Assembly: GCF_010550245.1 (NCBI RefSeq)
Contig: NZ_JAAGLU010000027.1
Location: forward strand, 62,001 to 126,000
Direction of reading: 5' to 3'
Length of the DNA stretch: 64,000 bases
Origin: Streptomyces sp. SID12501
GTDB taxonomy: Bacteria > Actinomycetota > Actinomycetes > Streptomycetales > Streptomycetaceae
Shown: positions 44,401 through 53,120 of the stretch, piece by piece
Layout: every line of letters begins with the position of its first letter
How positions within the stretch are numbered: position 1 is the first letter of the stretch
Notes under the pieces: model-generated
What the model was told of the DNA's origin: nothing
What the model saw: the letters and a program-made list of their open reading frames with translations, nothing else
Databases searched by the model: none
Position numbers and translations under genes: made by a program

Positions 44401-44993
44401 CTCGGATGGTCGATGGCCGTCGCATCCACGGCGGCCCGCCCTGCCACGACCGCTGCCGCCAAGTCGTCCGGTTCACCAGTCTTTCGGTATCGGCCGGCAA
44501 GCGCGATGCCCAGGTTCGACAGTCGCTCGGGCAGATCGGGATGGTCTGCTCTGGTGACGGTCACGACAGACTGCCAGAGGGTCACGGCAGCGGTGAGGAG
44601 ACCGGGGTGCTGTGCGTCGACAGCTTGTTGCAGCGCAGTGCGGGCCACAGGCTGTACGGCGTCTGCAACGTCTGGCAGCAGAGGAGGGGGAATGTCGTGG
44701 ACTCCCGATACGAAGCACAGCGTGAACAAGGCGACTGCCGCCTCGCGATGTCCTCGAGCCTGCTCGTCGGCCAGGGCCACCGAGCGGTACCAGTGGAACC
44801 AGGCCAACGCGTACCGGGCCCGGACGTCGTAGTCGTCATCGCTCAGTAGGGCGGACAGCCGGCGGGCTGCTTCTGTAGCGGCCGGATCCAGTACCGCCGT
44901 TACGTCGTGCTGTGCCACTACCCATGCAAGCCGGGACTCAAGGCACGCGGTCCAGTGATTTCGCTCCTGCACAAGCCCCCCGCGTTTCGCCAT
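41478..44993 (-). CDS. TPR-CHAT protein (caspase-like), 1171 residues
   Basis: Residues ~1-130 helical (WHWYRSVALADEQARGHREAA). Residues ~150-640 hold about ten TPR-like units of ~43-48 residues, each with a HPDRAxxLxNLAxALxxRF-like first helix and an AVExxRAAVxATP-like second helix. Linker ~640-850. The C-terminal CHAT domain (~870-1171) has the caspase dyad: His1033 in SIVHFACHG and Cys1077 in LAYLSACGTA, 44 apart, with DEAIHLTSAFHMAGFAHVVGTLW after it. Probably a cysteine protease activated through its TPR part. Divergent from the plus-strand genes at 45139 onward. ATG 44993. Confidence 0.93.
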   Translation of the reverse strand: MAKRGGLVQERNHWTACLESRLAWVVAQHDVTAVLDPAATEAARRLSALLSDDDYDVRARYALAWFHWYRSVALADEQARGHREAAVALFTLCFVSGVHDIPPPLLPDVADAVQPVARTALQQAVDAQHPGLLTAAVTLWQSVVTVTRADHPDLPERLSNLGIALAGRYRKTGEPDDLAAAVVAGRAAVDATAIDHPRAPGRLVNLGNALIAQYKRTDAVADIDAAIAVARAGVNAALSGHPDRAANLTHLSLALSARFERTGNAEDLLTAIEAGREALLITPDGHPHRPALLSNLGGALRARFELTQDPADLDATLEADQAALNATPDDHPDRATRLLNLATTLRLRSEARGDAAALDAAVEAHRAALSDIPDNDPVRAESLSNLAVALERRYRLNGALADLNGAVEAMRAAVAAIRADHVTWAGSQSNLALTLTTRFARLGHRADIDEAVEAARNAVDATPEGSPRRAGRLSNLAMALESRFGRFGGKSDIGEAVEAARRAVDDTPSGHPDQVKWLANLAGALRERAARSGAARDMDEAVDTARAALSAATRERDHPHRDEAQLTFGLALSVRYASARAEADRDVASTVLAGVLERATAVPLLRVFSGITAAQLIAPSNLGRASDLLEHAITLLPLLTPRHLQRGDQQHALAIFTGLPAESAAHALSDGRRSEDRRAARALHLLETGRAVLLNQSVDTRSDLSALRREHPQLAARFVELRDLLDSLPDTMSADAEETSPWLHRSADQRRNITAEFETTLTLIRDIDGYADFALPLSEEELIAQTKDGPIVALNVSTYRSDALLLTADGIRSLELPGLPRSEVVERITAFRQALRSATDGTTPTSRRRAQADITDTLAWLWDAVAEPVLRALGHHGPPPTGAVWPRIWWAPGGLLSVLPLHAAGHHSDPSDDPRCRTVMDRVVSSYTPTVRSLRHARRTAGTTTEYVQDRALIVAMPVTPGVPGRLEHVPAEVSIVGDLLPHHVLLMEKERGRYADSDTARDNRTVAQDLRPTGENVLSHLPRSSIVHFACHGDDHPSDPSLSRLLLLDHDTSPLTVAQLAQLKLGHARLAYLSACGTALSAVPELWDEAIHLTSAFHMAGFAHVVGTLWEINDAYACRFAERFYKYLFAQGKALATENSALALHHAVRAARDELARLPSFWAAYLHVGA

Positions 44994-45052
44994 ATGGCAG
45001 CGACGCTAGCCGAATGTGACCTAGGATCCGATGACTTGGGCGGATGTGATCG

Positions 45053-45066
45053 GATGATTCATCATC
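45053..45066. promoter_or_regulatory. inverted repeat in divergent promoter of CHAT block
   Basis: GATGAT-TC-ATCATC within the 145-base gap between the two divergent units (starts at 44993 and 45139). Placed centrally, a candidate shared operator. A related GGATGATTAG stretch precedes the second CHAT gene at about 47060. Speculative. Confidence 0.35.
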
Positions 45067-45138
45067 TGATGCGTTTCACAAACCTGGCTGTGTCCGGGCC
45101 CGGCCCGTCGGAGTCCGGGTACGCCGGAGGGGAACATA

Positions 45139-45516
45139 ATGAGGGCTCTGCCGCAGCGAGCTGCCGATGGCCTCGCGGTCGTGTGTGCGACCCGGGAGGC
45201 AATTCGTGAGGTCTTAAGGGACGCCGACAACGGTGACGACACGCCGTTGGGGTCTGTGCTGAGCGCCGTGACCGGCGACGGAGACCTGGCGGCCGCGCTG
45301 GATCGCCTGCATGCTGCGCTACTGAACGCCGGCGACGCGTTGGGGCTGTACGGGCAGCAGCGACGATCGCTGCTGCCCCCTGGGCACGACGAGGAGCCGC
45401 TCGAGCTCTGGTACAAGTGCCCGATGCGCATCTGTTCCGGTCGCCCCTGGCCGCAGCCCGAGCCGCTGCTCCGTTGCCGCATAAGCGGGCACGAGATGAT
45501 CCGCACGAGGCTGTGA
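45139..45516 (+). CDS. small Cys-containing hypothetical protein, coupled to membrane protein
   Basis: 125 residues. N-terminal half helical (AADGLAVVCATREAIREVLRDA). C-terminal half contains WYKCPMRICSGRPWP...LLRCRISGHEM, with three cysteines and a His spaced like a small zinc ribbon. Strong ribosome binding site (GGAGGGGAACATA). It ends three bases before the GTG of the membrane protein gene, so both are coupled. Function unknown; possibly an adaptor of the CHAT system. Confidence 0.78.
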   Translation: MRALPQRAADGLAVVCATREAIREVLRDADNGDDTPLGSVLSAVTGDGDLAAALDRLHAALLNAGDALGLYGQQRRSLLPPGHDEEPLELWYKCPMRICSGRPWPQPEPLLRCRISGHEMIRTRL

Positions 45517-45519
45517 TCC

Positions 45520-46470
45520 GTGGGCGGCTTCCTGGGAGAACTCGGCAAGAAACTCGCCGAGCGCTGGCTGTCTCTGCTCGTCCTACCCGGGGCCCTGTAC
45601 CTCTCCGTCGCCACAGCGGCGCTCACGCTCGGACAGTCGGACGCACTCGACGTGGTGCTACTGGCCGACCGGATCGGCGGCTGGGCGAAGGCTCCCGCCG
45701 CGTCCACCGTCGGCGGCCAGGTGGTGGTGTTGGCCGCCGTGCTCGTGGGCGCGGCGCTGGCGGGCATCACCGCTCAGGCACTCGGTTCCCTCGTCGAGCG
45801 CGCCGCGCTCGCCGTCGGATGGCGCAACTGGCCTGCTCCCTTCCGATGGATCGCCGACCATCGTGTACGTAAGCGTCGACAGCACTGGGACAGCGCCCAC
45901 TCGGCTTACCAGGCAGGCGTGGCGAGAGCCCGTCGCACGCACCATGGAGGCGCACCTCCTGACTCCGCTCAGTGGCGCGCCGCCCATCAGACCCGCTCCC
46001 GGATCGCTTCCGAAAGGCCGGACCGGCCGACCTGGAGCGGGGACCGCGTCCATGCAACGGCCGTTCGCCTCGATCGTGACCACCATCTCGACCTGGGTAC
46101 CCTCTGGCCTCATCTGTGGCTCCACTTGCCCGACACCGCACGTGCCGAGATCACCATGGCACGTCAGGACTTGACGCGCGCCACTACGCTCGGTGGTTGG
46201 GCTGTGCTCTACGCTGCACTCACCTGCTGGTGGTGGCCCGCGGCCCCGGTTGCCGTAACACTTCTGCTCACTGCCCGATACCGGATTCGTTCCGCAGTTG
46301 CCACGGACGCGCTGCTACGCGAAGCCGCCACGCGCCTTCACGCGGTTGAGCTCGCACGCCACTTGGGCATCGATCATGTCGGCCCCCTCACTCCCCAACT
46401 CGGTGACACCCTCACTCACCTGCTGCACACCCGCCCGCCCGCGTCCACATCCGACTGTGTGTCTCCCTGA
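45520..46470 (+). CDS. polytopic membrane protein, CHAT-associated family
   Basis: 316 residues from GTG 45520. Predicted membrane segments at about 16-36 (WLSLLVLPGALYLSVATAA), 65-92 (VVVLAAVLVGAALAGITAQAL) and 225-256 (LGGWAVLYAALTCWWWPAAP, then VTLLLTARY). Between them is a basic cytoplasmic region and a conserved block: LWPHLWLHLPDTARAEI, AVELARHLGIDH. The same block pattern occurs in 46577-47020 and, more distantly, in the protein at 53121, so these form one family. Unnamed. Context suggests a membrane effector or sensor for the CHAT proteases (inference). Confidence 0.82.
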   Translation: MGGFLGELGKKLAERWLSLLVLPGALYLSVATAALTLGQSDALDVVLLADRIGGWAKAPAASTVGGQVVVLAAVLVGAALAGITAQALGSLVERAALAVGWRNWPAPFRWIADHRVRKRRQHWDSAHSAYQAGVARARRTHHGGAPPDSAQWRAAHQTRSRIASERPDRPTWSGDRVHATAVRLDRDHHLDLGTLWPHLWLHLPDTARAEITMARQDLTRATTLGGWAVLYAALTCWWWPAAPVAVTLLLTARYRIRSAVATDALLREAATRLHAVELARHLGIDHVGPLTPQLGDTLTHLLHTRPPASTSDCVSP

Positions 46471-46576
46471 AGGCCGATGCAGCCTCGACCAGTACGAGCG
46501 CCGCTGCGGATGCCGTCGGCCGTTAGTCCGTTTTCAGGGCGCTCGCAATGCCTGGGAACCGTGAGTCCGTGTCACG

Positions 46577-47020
46577 ATGTTTCCCCTTCCGCAAGACGGT
46601 GGTGTGTCCTACCGGCAGGAGTGCGGCCTGGACCTGCCGAGTGTGTGGCCTCGTCTGTGGCTCGTGCTGCCCGATACCGCGCGCGCCGAGATAAAGGAGG
46701 CCAGAGAAGCGGTCAGCGAGGCCACAACGCTGGCCGGCTGGGCCGTGCTCTACGTCGCCGTGGCCTATCTGTGGTGGCCCGCTTTCCTCCTGGTCGCCGG
46801 CCTGTTCCTCACGGCACGGCAGCGAGGGCGCCGGGCCGTGCAGGCATACGCCCTGCTGGTGGAGGCGGCGCCCCGACTGCACGCGAGCGACCTGGCCCGC
46901 AGTCTGGGCTTCGACCACACCGGTCCCCTCGACGCCCGGACCGGGCAGGCCATGACCCTGCCCGTCCAGGTGCAGGGTCATCTCATCCCGCTGACGGTCG
47001 GCTGGCCCCGGCAAAGGTAG
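46577..47020 (+). CDS. N-terminally truncated paralogue of the CHAT-associated membrane protein
   Basis: 147 codons. Matches only the second half of the 316-residue protein: VWPRLWLVLPDTARAEIKEA, TTLAGWAVLYVAVAYLWWP, HASDLARSLGFDHTGPLDA. Its first membrane segments are missing; the 46471-46576 gap has no sequence for them. No good ribosome binding site precedes ATG 46577. Likely a leftover of a second copy after recombination between paralogues; might still be expressed. Confidence 0.55.
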   Translation: MFPLPQDGGVSYRQECGLDLPSVWPRLWLVLPDTARAEIKEAREAVSEATTLAGWAVLYVAVAYLWWPAFLLVAGLFLTARQRGRRAVQAYALLVEAAPRLHASDLARSLGFDHTGPLDARTGQAMTLPVQVQGHLIPLTVGWPRQR

Positions 47021-47087
47021 CCGGGCTGAGTGCGGGATGGTCTGCCAAATCCCGTCATGGGATGATTAGTTATCGTTGTGACCGGGG

Positions 47088-50000
47088 GTGACTGACGGGG
47101 CGGTGGAACAAGACTTCCTCGCGGATATGGAAGCGCGGTTGCAGCGCTTCCGGACCAGTGGTGATCCTGCGCATCTGCTGGACGAAGGCGCCCAATGCGA
47201 GGCGGCTGCGTTGGCCACTTTCCTCAACGCCGATGTCGACCTCAGGTGCCACTTCACGCTGGGGTTGTTCCACTGGTACCGCAGTCGCCTCCTTCCTTGG
47301 CGCGACGCCATGGAAAACGCCGCGAAGGCCCAGGACTTGCTGTTGCCCTGCTACGTCGCTGGACGGGAAGACCTTCCGGCATCCGTGGTGCCGGTCCTGG
47401 CCGCGCGCGTTCTCCGGTCGGCGACCGGCCGGCTGGAGGAGACGATCGCCGGTTCGGCCGGTCCTCCGCCCAGCGAGCTGGTGTCGCTGTGGGCGCGCAG
47501 CTTGGAGCTGGCGGCGCCTGGGGTTCGGGAGGAGACCATCGCCCGAGTGCTGCCCGCGGGCGGAACGTATACGCCGGAGCAGTTGGACCTCCTGATCGAC
47601 GTGGGCCGCGCCATCGCCAAAGCCACTCCGCGGGGCCATGGCCATGAAGCCCCCGGCATGTCCGTACTGGCCAGTTGCCTGATCGAGCGCTTTCACGCCA
47701 ATAACGCCACAGCGGACCTCGAAGCGGCTGACGAGGCGTTCCGCAGGGCTCAGGGGATCACACCGCCAGACCACCCGATGGCCACCCAGCTGGAGCTCCA
47801 GCGTCGCCAGACGCGGCGCCTGCGACTAGCGCACATGGCAGGGAAGACAGAACTCGACGAGGCCGTCCGAGCCGCGTGCAACGCCCTGGTGGCTGCCGAG
47901 TCCGCCCCCGATCGACAGTCCCGGCTCCACGACCTCGCCACCGCGCTGGACAGCCGTTACCAACGGTTCCGGTCTGCCACCGACTTGCAGGACGCCATCA
48001 ACGCATTCCAGGAGCTGAACGACCGTGCACCGGTCGACCACCCGGACGTCCTGCGCATCGACGAGATCAGCTCTTTGGCCGAGTTGTTGTCCGCGCGGTA
48101 CCAGCTTCACCAACGGTTGCCCGACCTGGACAAGCTGATCGACGCGCTCACCGCGCTCGTCCACACCGTCCGCATCACGTCCCCGCTGTACATCCCCTCC
48201 CTGCGCCATCTCGTCACCGTCATGGCGGGCCGCTCCGAGATCACCGGCCAGCCAAAGGACCTCGACGCAGCAATCACGCTACTCGAGACCATCGAGCGTG
48301 ATCTGCCCGCCAAGGCGCCGCCGACCGCCGACGTTCTCCTGCTCCACGGCCGCATCCTGCAGACGCGGGCGAGCCGCCTGGCATTACTAGCGGACCTTGA
48401 CAAGGCCATCGAACTGTACGGGTCGGCCGCGGCGGCTTCGGCGCCCGGTCGGACCGTACGACTCGACGCCCTGCAACGTCTGGGCTCGGCCCTGGGCCAG
48501 CGGGCTCAATGGTCGGGTAGCCGGCCTGACGACATCGACAAGGCGGTGTCCGCCGCCAAGGCAGCTGTCGACGAAGCTCCGCCCGATCACCCCCTACGTC
48601 CCTCGCTCCTGCACGACCTCGCCGGCGCCCATCATCTCCGACACAACCTGACCCGGAGCACCGCGGACCTCGACGCGGAGATCCGCATCAACCAGCTGCT
48701 GCTGGATGCCGGCGGCACCGAGGACCCGGAATACCCGCTGCACGCCCAAAACCTTGGGATCGCACTGCTGTTGCGGTCCGAAGCCGTGAACGCCCCGTCC
48801 GACGCGAACGAGGCGGTGGACGTACTGAGCGCGGCCCTCCAGTGGGCCAAAGAGGGCACCCCGCAGGTCGGTGTGCTGGAGCACATTCTTCGTGGGGCAT
48901 ACCGGTGGCGCTTCACATTCACCCGGGACTGGCGGGACGCGTGGGCCGGGGCCACGGCCACGAAAGGGAATCCGCCCCCTGATGAGTCATCCGCCGACCG
49001 GCTCTTCATGCAGGCGGACAGCTGGCCACAGTCTCTCTACCCCGTCCTCGTCGATGGACTGGGGGTGGCGCATACGGAGACGCCCGGCTGGAACGAAGGT
49101 CTGATTCCCTTCCTGACCCAGGTGGGTGAAGCTCTGGACAACGTGCCTCCAGGGACCCCCGGATGGCTCTACGCGCAGCGCTTCAGGCAAGTCCTGCGTG
49201 AGTCGCCGGCCGCCCTCGGCAGCCTGGCCGGGGTAGAGGAACTGATCAACGCCTACAGAGCCGTTCTGCAGCCGATCAACCTACCAACCACGACCACCGG
49301 CCACTTGGACTACGACGCCTCGCTGAAGGCGCTCAGGCACGAGCTCCGTGACCCCGCCGCCCGCCCGTACGGCGCGCTGCGCGTCCAGACGCTGATCGAC
49401 GCACAGCACAAGGCACTCGAAGAACCGGAGCCATCCGTGCCTGCGCGGTACACCCACCAACTGCTGGCCTGCGCTCTACTCACCACCTACGAGCGCTCCG
49501 GTGACCTGCACGAGCTCGACGCGGCCGTACGCGCCATGCGCGCTGCACTGGCGGCCACCCCTTTCAACAACCCGGAGCGGGCCGCGCACCACTGCTTCCT
49601 GGCCGATGCCCTGTGGCAACGGTACGAGCGGACGGGCGAACAAGAGGACCTCACCAGCGTGATCGCCTCGCTGAGACACCTGAGCAAGCTGCTTCCACGT
49701 GGCGGCTGTGGGCAATGCCGGCGGTGCCGCCTGCGGGGCCGGCTCCACTTCAACCTCGCCTGCGCGTTGCGGCGCGTCTTCGAACAGACCGGGCGTGAGG
49801 AGGACGGGGCGACGGCCCTCCTGCAGGTATACCTGGCACGGGCCTACGTGCTTCCGGGTCATCCCGACTGCGACCTGTACGGGGCACTGATCAACTGGTG
49901 GACCCCGGCCTCCGCACAATCCACCGAGGACTTGAAGGAACTGATCCGTGCCTACCGCGCCGTGAACGACGACCTGCCCGAGGGAGATCCCGATCGGACA

Positions 50001-51890
50001 GTGTGTCAGTCAAGTCTCGGAGAGCTGCTGCGGCCGCTTCACCTACGTACCCAGGACAGCACGACCTTGGACGCGGCCATCGAGGCTACCCAGTGTGCCG
50101 TAGCGGGAACCGTGGTACCGCGGGCGGCACACGCCTGCGACCTGACGCGGCTGGCCGCACTGCTGCTCCAACGCCACCAACAAGAGCGCGATGAGGCCGA
50201 CCGCGAAGCGGCGATCCAGGCGTACACGCAGGCGGCGGCCGTCCCCACAGCACCGCCGTCCCTGCGCATCCACGCCGCCCAATCCGCCGCCGCACTCTGC
50301 GCCCCCGACCGCCCCAGGGATGCCACCCAACTGCTCACCAATGCGATGCGACTGCTCCCCGACACGGCCCCTCGGCATCGGCCGCGCGCGTTGCAGGAAA
50401 GCGCCCTGTCCGCTTTCCCCGGCCTGGTGGCCGACGCCGCGGCACTCACGCTCCGCACTGCGGATGCGGAGACGCAGGAGCCGCCTGCCTACCAGGCGTT
50501 AACCCTGCTGGAGTCAGGCCGTGCGGTACTGATCTGCCAGGCCCTGGAGGTCCGGGGCGACATCGCCCTCCTGCGGCAACACCATCCACAACTGGCCCAC
50601 CATTTCGTAGAGCTGCGCGCCGCACTCCATCTCCCCGACGGCGAAGGCGAGGTGGAAGGAGAAGCAACCAGCTCAGCGACCCGAGCCTCCCAGCACAGTC
50701 GCCGCCTGACCGAAGAGCTCACCGAGGTGCTGCAGGAGATCCGCAGGCAGCCCGGTTTCGCCTCGTTCGCGCGGCCGCCGACCCTGCGGCAGCTGACAGC
50801 CCAGGCAGCCCAAGGTCCCATCGTCGTCTACAACGTGAGCGACTACCGCAGCGATGCCCTGATCATCACTGAAGACGGCATCATGAGTCTGGCGCTGCCG
50901 ACTCTCACTCCGCATGCCGTGAGACATCAGGTGCGGGCCTTCCAGCATGCACTGAGGCAGGCCACCGACCCGCAGCTGAGAGCCGTGGATCGTACGGGCG
51001 CCCAAGGACGTATGCGGACCGTTCTCGCATGGCTCTGGGACAGTGCGGCCGGTCCCGTGCTGCACCGCCTCGGCATCGACTCCGCGCACCGCACATCAGC
51101 CCCATGGCCCCGAGTGTGGTGGATACCGGGCGGTCTGCTCGGGCAGCTCCCCCTGCACGCAGCCGGCCGTCACGACGAGGCCCTCGACGCCCCCGATCGC
51201 CGCACCGTACTGGACCGGGTGGTCTCCTCCTTCTCGCCCAGCATCCGGGCACTCGACCACTCCCGCACGCGCGACAGAAGCCAGCACCGGCCACTCGACA
51301 AGGCGCTGATCATCTCCATGCCGACGACCCCCGGCATGAACGCCCCGCTCAACTGCGCCGATAAGGAAGCCCACCTACTGAAGTCCCGGCTTCCCGCGTC
51401 CCTCCGACTCACGGACGCGACGAGCGCTCAGGTCATGGAGCACCTGGCCGACTACCCGATCGTCCACTTCGCCTGCCATGCCGTGTGTCATCCGACGGAA
51501 CCCTCGCAAAGCACGTTGCTCCTCACCGACCACGCCTCCGCTCCCATGACCGTGCGACGTCTGAACACCCTCAACCTCGGACAGGGCCGGCTCGCCTACC
51601 TCTCCGCCTGCAGTACGGCCGTCACCGCCGCCGATACCCTGCTCGACGAAGCCATCCACCTCACATCGGCGTTCCAACTCGCAGGCTTCCCTCATGTCAT
51701 CGGCACCCTGTGGCCAGTGGACGACACGACCGCCCTCCAGATCGCCACGGCCTTCTACGGCCATCTCACCGAGACCGGCTCCGGACCCGGCGACGTGGCT
51801 CTGGCACTGCACAAGGCCCAGCGCGAACTCCGCGATACCCATCCTCTATTGGTCAGCACCTGGGTCGCCCACCTGCACACCGGCGCCTGA
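47088..51890 (+). CDS. giant TPR-CHAT protein (caspase-like), 1600 residues
   Basis: GTG 47088. TPR-like solenoid over ~1-1200, less regular than the copy at 41478 (DEAVRAACNALVAAE, DLQDAINAFQEL, DLDKAIELYGSAAA). Near residue 873 is a CGQCRRCRLR knuckle (CxxCxxC) absent from the other CHAT protein. C-terminal CHAT domain ~1300-1600: His1464 in PIVHFACHAVCHP, Cys1508 in LAYLSACSTA, again 44 apart, then DEAIHLTSAFQLAGFPHVIGTLW. Both CHAT proteins end HLHxGA. Full-length and probably active. Lies downstream of the membrane proteins, same strand. Confidence 0.92.
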   Translation: MTDGAVEQDFLADMEARLQRFRTSGDPAHLLDEGAQCEAAALATFLNADVDLRCHFTLGLFHWYRSRLLPWRDAMENAAKAQDLLLPCYVAGREDLPASVVPVLAARVLRSATGRLEETIAGSAGPPPSELVSLWARSLELAAPGVREETIARVLPAGGTYTPEQLDLLIDVGRAIAKATPRGHGHEAPGMSVLASCLIERFHANNATADLEAADEAFRRAQGITPPDHPMATQLELQRRQTRRLRLAHMAGKTELDEAVRAACNALVAAESAPDRQSRLHDLATALDSRYQRFRSATDLQDAINAFQELNDRAPVDHPDVLRIDEISSLAELLSARYQLHQRLPDLDKLIDALTALVHTVRITSPLYIPSLRHLVTVMAGRSEITGQPKDLDAAITLLETIERDLPAKAPPTADVLLLHGRILQTRASRLALLADLDKAIELYGSAAAASAPGRTVRLDALQRLGSALGQRAQWSGSRPDDIDKAVSAAKAAVDEAPPDHPLRPSLLHDLAGAHHLRHNLTRSTADLDAEIRINQLLLDAGGTEDPEYPLHAQNLGIALLLRSEAVNAPSDANEAVDVLSAALQWAKEGTPQVGVLEHILRGAYRWRFTFTRDWRDAWAGATATKGNPPPDESSADRLFMQADSWPQSLYPVLVDGLGVAHTETPGWNEGLIPFLTQVGEALDNVPPGTPGWLYAQRFRQVLRESPAALGSLAGVEELINAYRAVLQPINLPTTTTGHLDYDASLKALRHELRDPAARPYGALRVQTLIDAQHKALEEPEPSVPARYTHQLLACALLTTYERSGDLHELDAAVRAMRAALAATPFNNPERAAHHCFLADALWQRYERTGEQEDLTSVIASLRHLSKLLPRGGCGQCRRCRLRGRLHFNLACALRRVFEQTGREEDGATALLQVYLARAYVLPGHPDCDLYGALINWWTPASAQSTEDLKELIRAYRAVNDDLPEGDPDRTVCQSSLGELLRPLHLRTQDSTTLDAAIEATQCAVAGTVVPRAAHACDLTRLAALLLQRHQQERDEADREAAIQAYTQAAAVPTAPPSLRIHAAQSAAALCAPDRPRDATQLLTNAMRLLPDTAPRHRPRALQESALSAFPGLVADAAALTLRTADAETQEPPAYQALTLLESGRAVLICQALEVRGDIALLRQHHPQLAHHFVELRAALHLPDGEGEVEGEATSSATRASQHSRRLTEELTEVLQEIRRQPGFASFARPPTLRQLTAQAAQGPIVVYNVSDYRSDALIITEDGIMSLALPTLTPHAVRHQVRAFQHALRQATDPQLRAVDRTGAQGRMRTVLAWLWDSAAGPVLHRLGIDSAHRTSAPWPRVWWIPGGLLGQLPLHAAGRHDEALDAPDRRTVLDRVVSSFSPSIRALDHSRTRDRSQHRPLDKALIISMPTTPGMNAPLNCADKEAHLLKSRLPASLRLTDATSAQVMEHLADYPIVHFACHAVCHPTEPSQSTLLLTDHASAPMTVRRLNTLNLGQGRLAYLSACSTAVTAADTLLDEAIHLTSAFQLAGFPHVIGTLWPVDDTTALQIATAFYGHLTETGSGPGDVALALHKAQRELRDTHPLLVSTWVAHLHTGA

Positions 51891-52268
51891 GCGGCTCAGT
51901 CTTTAGTCTTCTGGGGGCGGGCACTCGTAGGCGAGGTTCCCGCAGGCGCGCTGATGCGCCCGGTACTTCCGCGGCCGGCCGTCAAATCAGGCCCGCGTCT
52001 AGGCACCGATGGGTGTTCAGCACTTCGTGGATACTGATCCGCGGGTGGCCTGGAGGACCGCTTGGGTCGTCTCCCAGCGAGTGCAATCGCAAAGTAGGCA
52101 CATTCTGGAAACGTCGCAGGACCACGGACGCCATAGGGCGCCAACCGCGTCTGCACGCCAGCGCAGTCGAACTCACGACGAATCTGCACCGGAGCGGCTT
52201 CGTCGTCTCACGGCTCCGCGCAGAGGTCCCGTCAGGACGGACCCCCAGCGGGGCCGCACCGTATCACC
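51891..52268. other. 378-base region, no gene recognised
   Basis: Between the giant CHAT gene and the IS110 fragment. Short open stretches exist on both strands (minus-strand REFDCAGVQTRLAPYGVRG) but none is convincing. No terminator with a clear stem seen. Confidence 0.45.
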
Positions 52269-52740
52269 GACGCCCCTATGACGCGGGGGTGTAGGAAACC
52301 GGTCTGACCAGGTTGAAGACCTCGCGGGCGGCATATCGCTTGAGGCATCGGATGATCTCACGGCGGGTCTTGCCCTCCTGGGTGCGGCGTTCGTAGTACG
52401 CCTGGGTGCGCGGGTCGTGGCGCAGCCGGGTGAACACGATGCGGTGCAGGGCGGCGTTCGCCTGGCGGTCGCCGCCGTGGTTGAGCCGCCGCGTGCTCCG
52501 CCGGCCCGAGGAGTACTCGACGGGGCTGACTCCGCAAAGGGCGGCAAAGGACGCCTCGGTGTTCAGCCGCTCGGGGTTGTCTCCCATGGTGATCAGGAGC
52601 GTGACGGCACTGTCCGGGCCTATGCCCACCGGTACGAGCAGCTGCGGGGCGTGGCGCTCGACGAGCCGGGTCAGGCGTTGGTTGAGCTCATCGATCTGGC
52701 CGGTGAGCTGTTCGATGCGCTGGGCCAGCATGCTCAGGGT
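52269..52740 (-). mobile_element. IS110-family element, truncated copy 2 (transposase C-terminal part)
   Basis: Same terminus GACGCCCCTAT as copies 1 and 3, and the last ~155 residues of the transposase (SMLAQRIEQLTGQIDELNQRL, LITMGDNPERLNTEASF, PVEYSSGRRSTRRL). Similarity stops at 52740 just after CATGCTCAGGGT, where the complete copies continue with ATATGGGTGG. The N-terminal DEDD domain and the noncoding end are gone. Confidence 0.85.
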
Positions 52741-53120
52741 CCCTGGAAGGAGGCGCCAAGCACCCGGAAACGGCTGAAGCCACTGGTGCGCGGTATCCCC
52801 GCAGATCCGCTCCCGGCGCGGCTCACGTTGTCTGCGGCCGGCCGGACTCCGGGCCGACGGGGACGCTCGCGGAGTGCGACCGCCTGGGCGACGGCCGGGC
52901 CGACTGCTCCGCCACGCACCGCCCGAATGGCGTGCACGTGCAGTTGCTGACCGATCCGGATGGCCGACCGCCGTGGATCTCAGCCCGGATGCCCTTCCGT
53001 TCGTCGGCAGTCTGTGTGACGCCGCCTCCAGTTGCTTACAGCAGCACGAGAAGTCGCATCCGGGAGACGCAACTCGCCCACAGATGCCAGCGCCGACTCC
53101 CGTCGTCACCGGGCGGTCGT
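52741..53120 (+). pseudogene. remnant of an IS5-type (DDE_Tnp_4) transposase
   Basis: Plus-strand frame at about 52857-52997 reads TGTLAECDRLGDGRADCS, HRPNGVHVQLLTDPDGRP, PWISARMP, matching the DDE_Tnp_4 stretch (CDR...HKRHGxNVQVxTDPxGxxxWxSPALPG). The final Leu-Pro-Gly and all later catalytic parts are missing or frameshifted. The rest of the region is unrecognised. Confidence 0.55.

Noticed and set aside
41478..44993. Repetitive sequence resembling a CRISPR array or DNA tandem repeat
   Set aside because: The periodicity is at protein level (TPR units, in frame) with diverged DNA; no constant repeat with unique spacers.
51896..52189. Minus-strand open frame between the CHAT gene and IS fragment
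   Set aside because: No domain, no ribosome binding site, codon use not typical.
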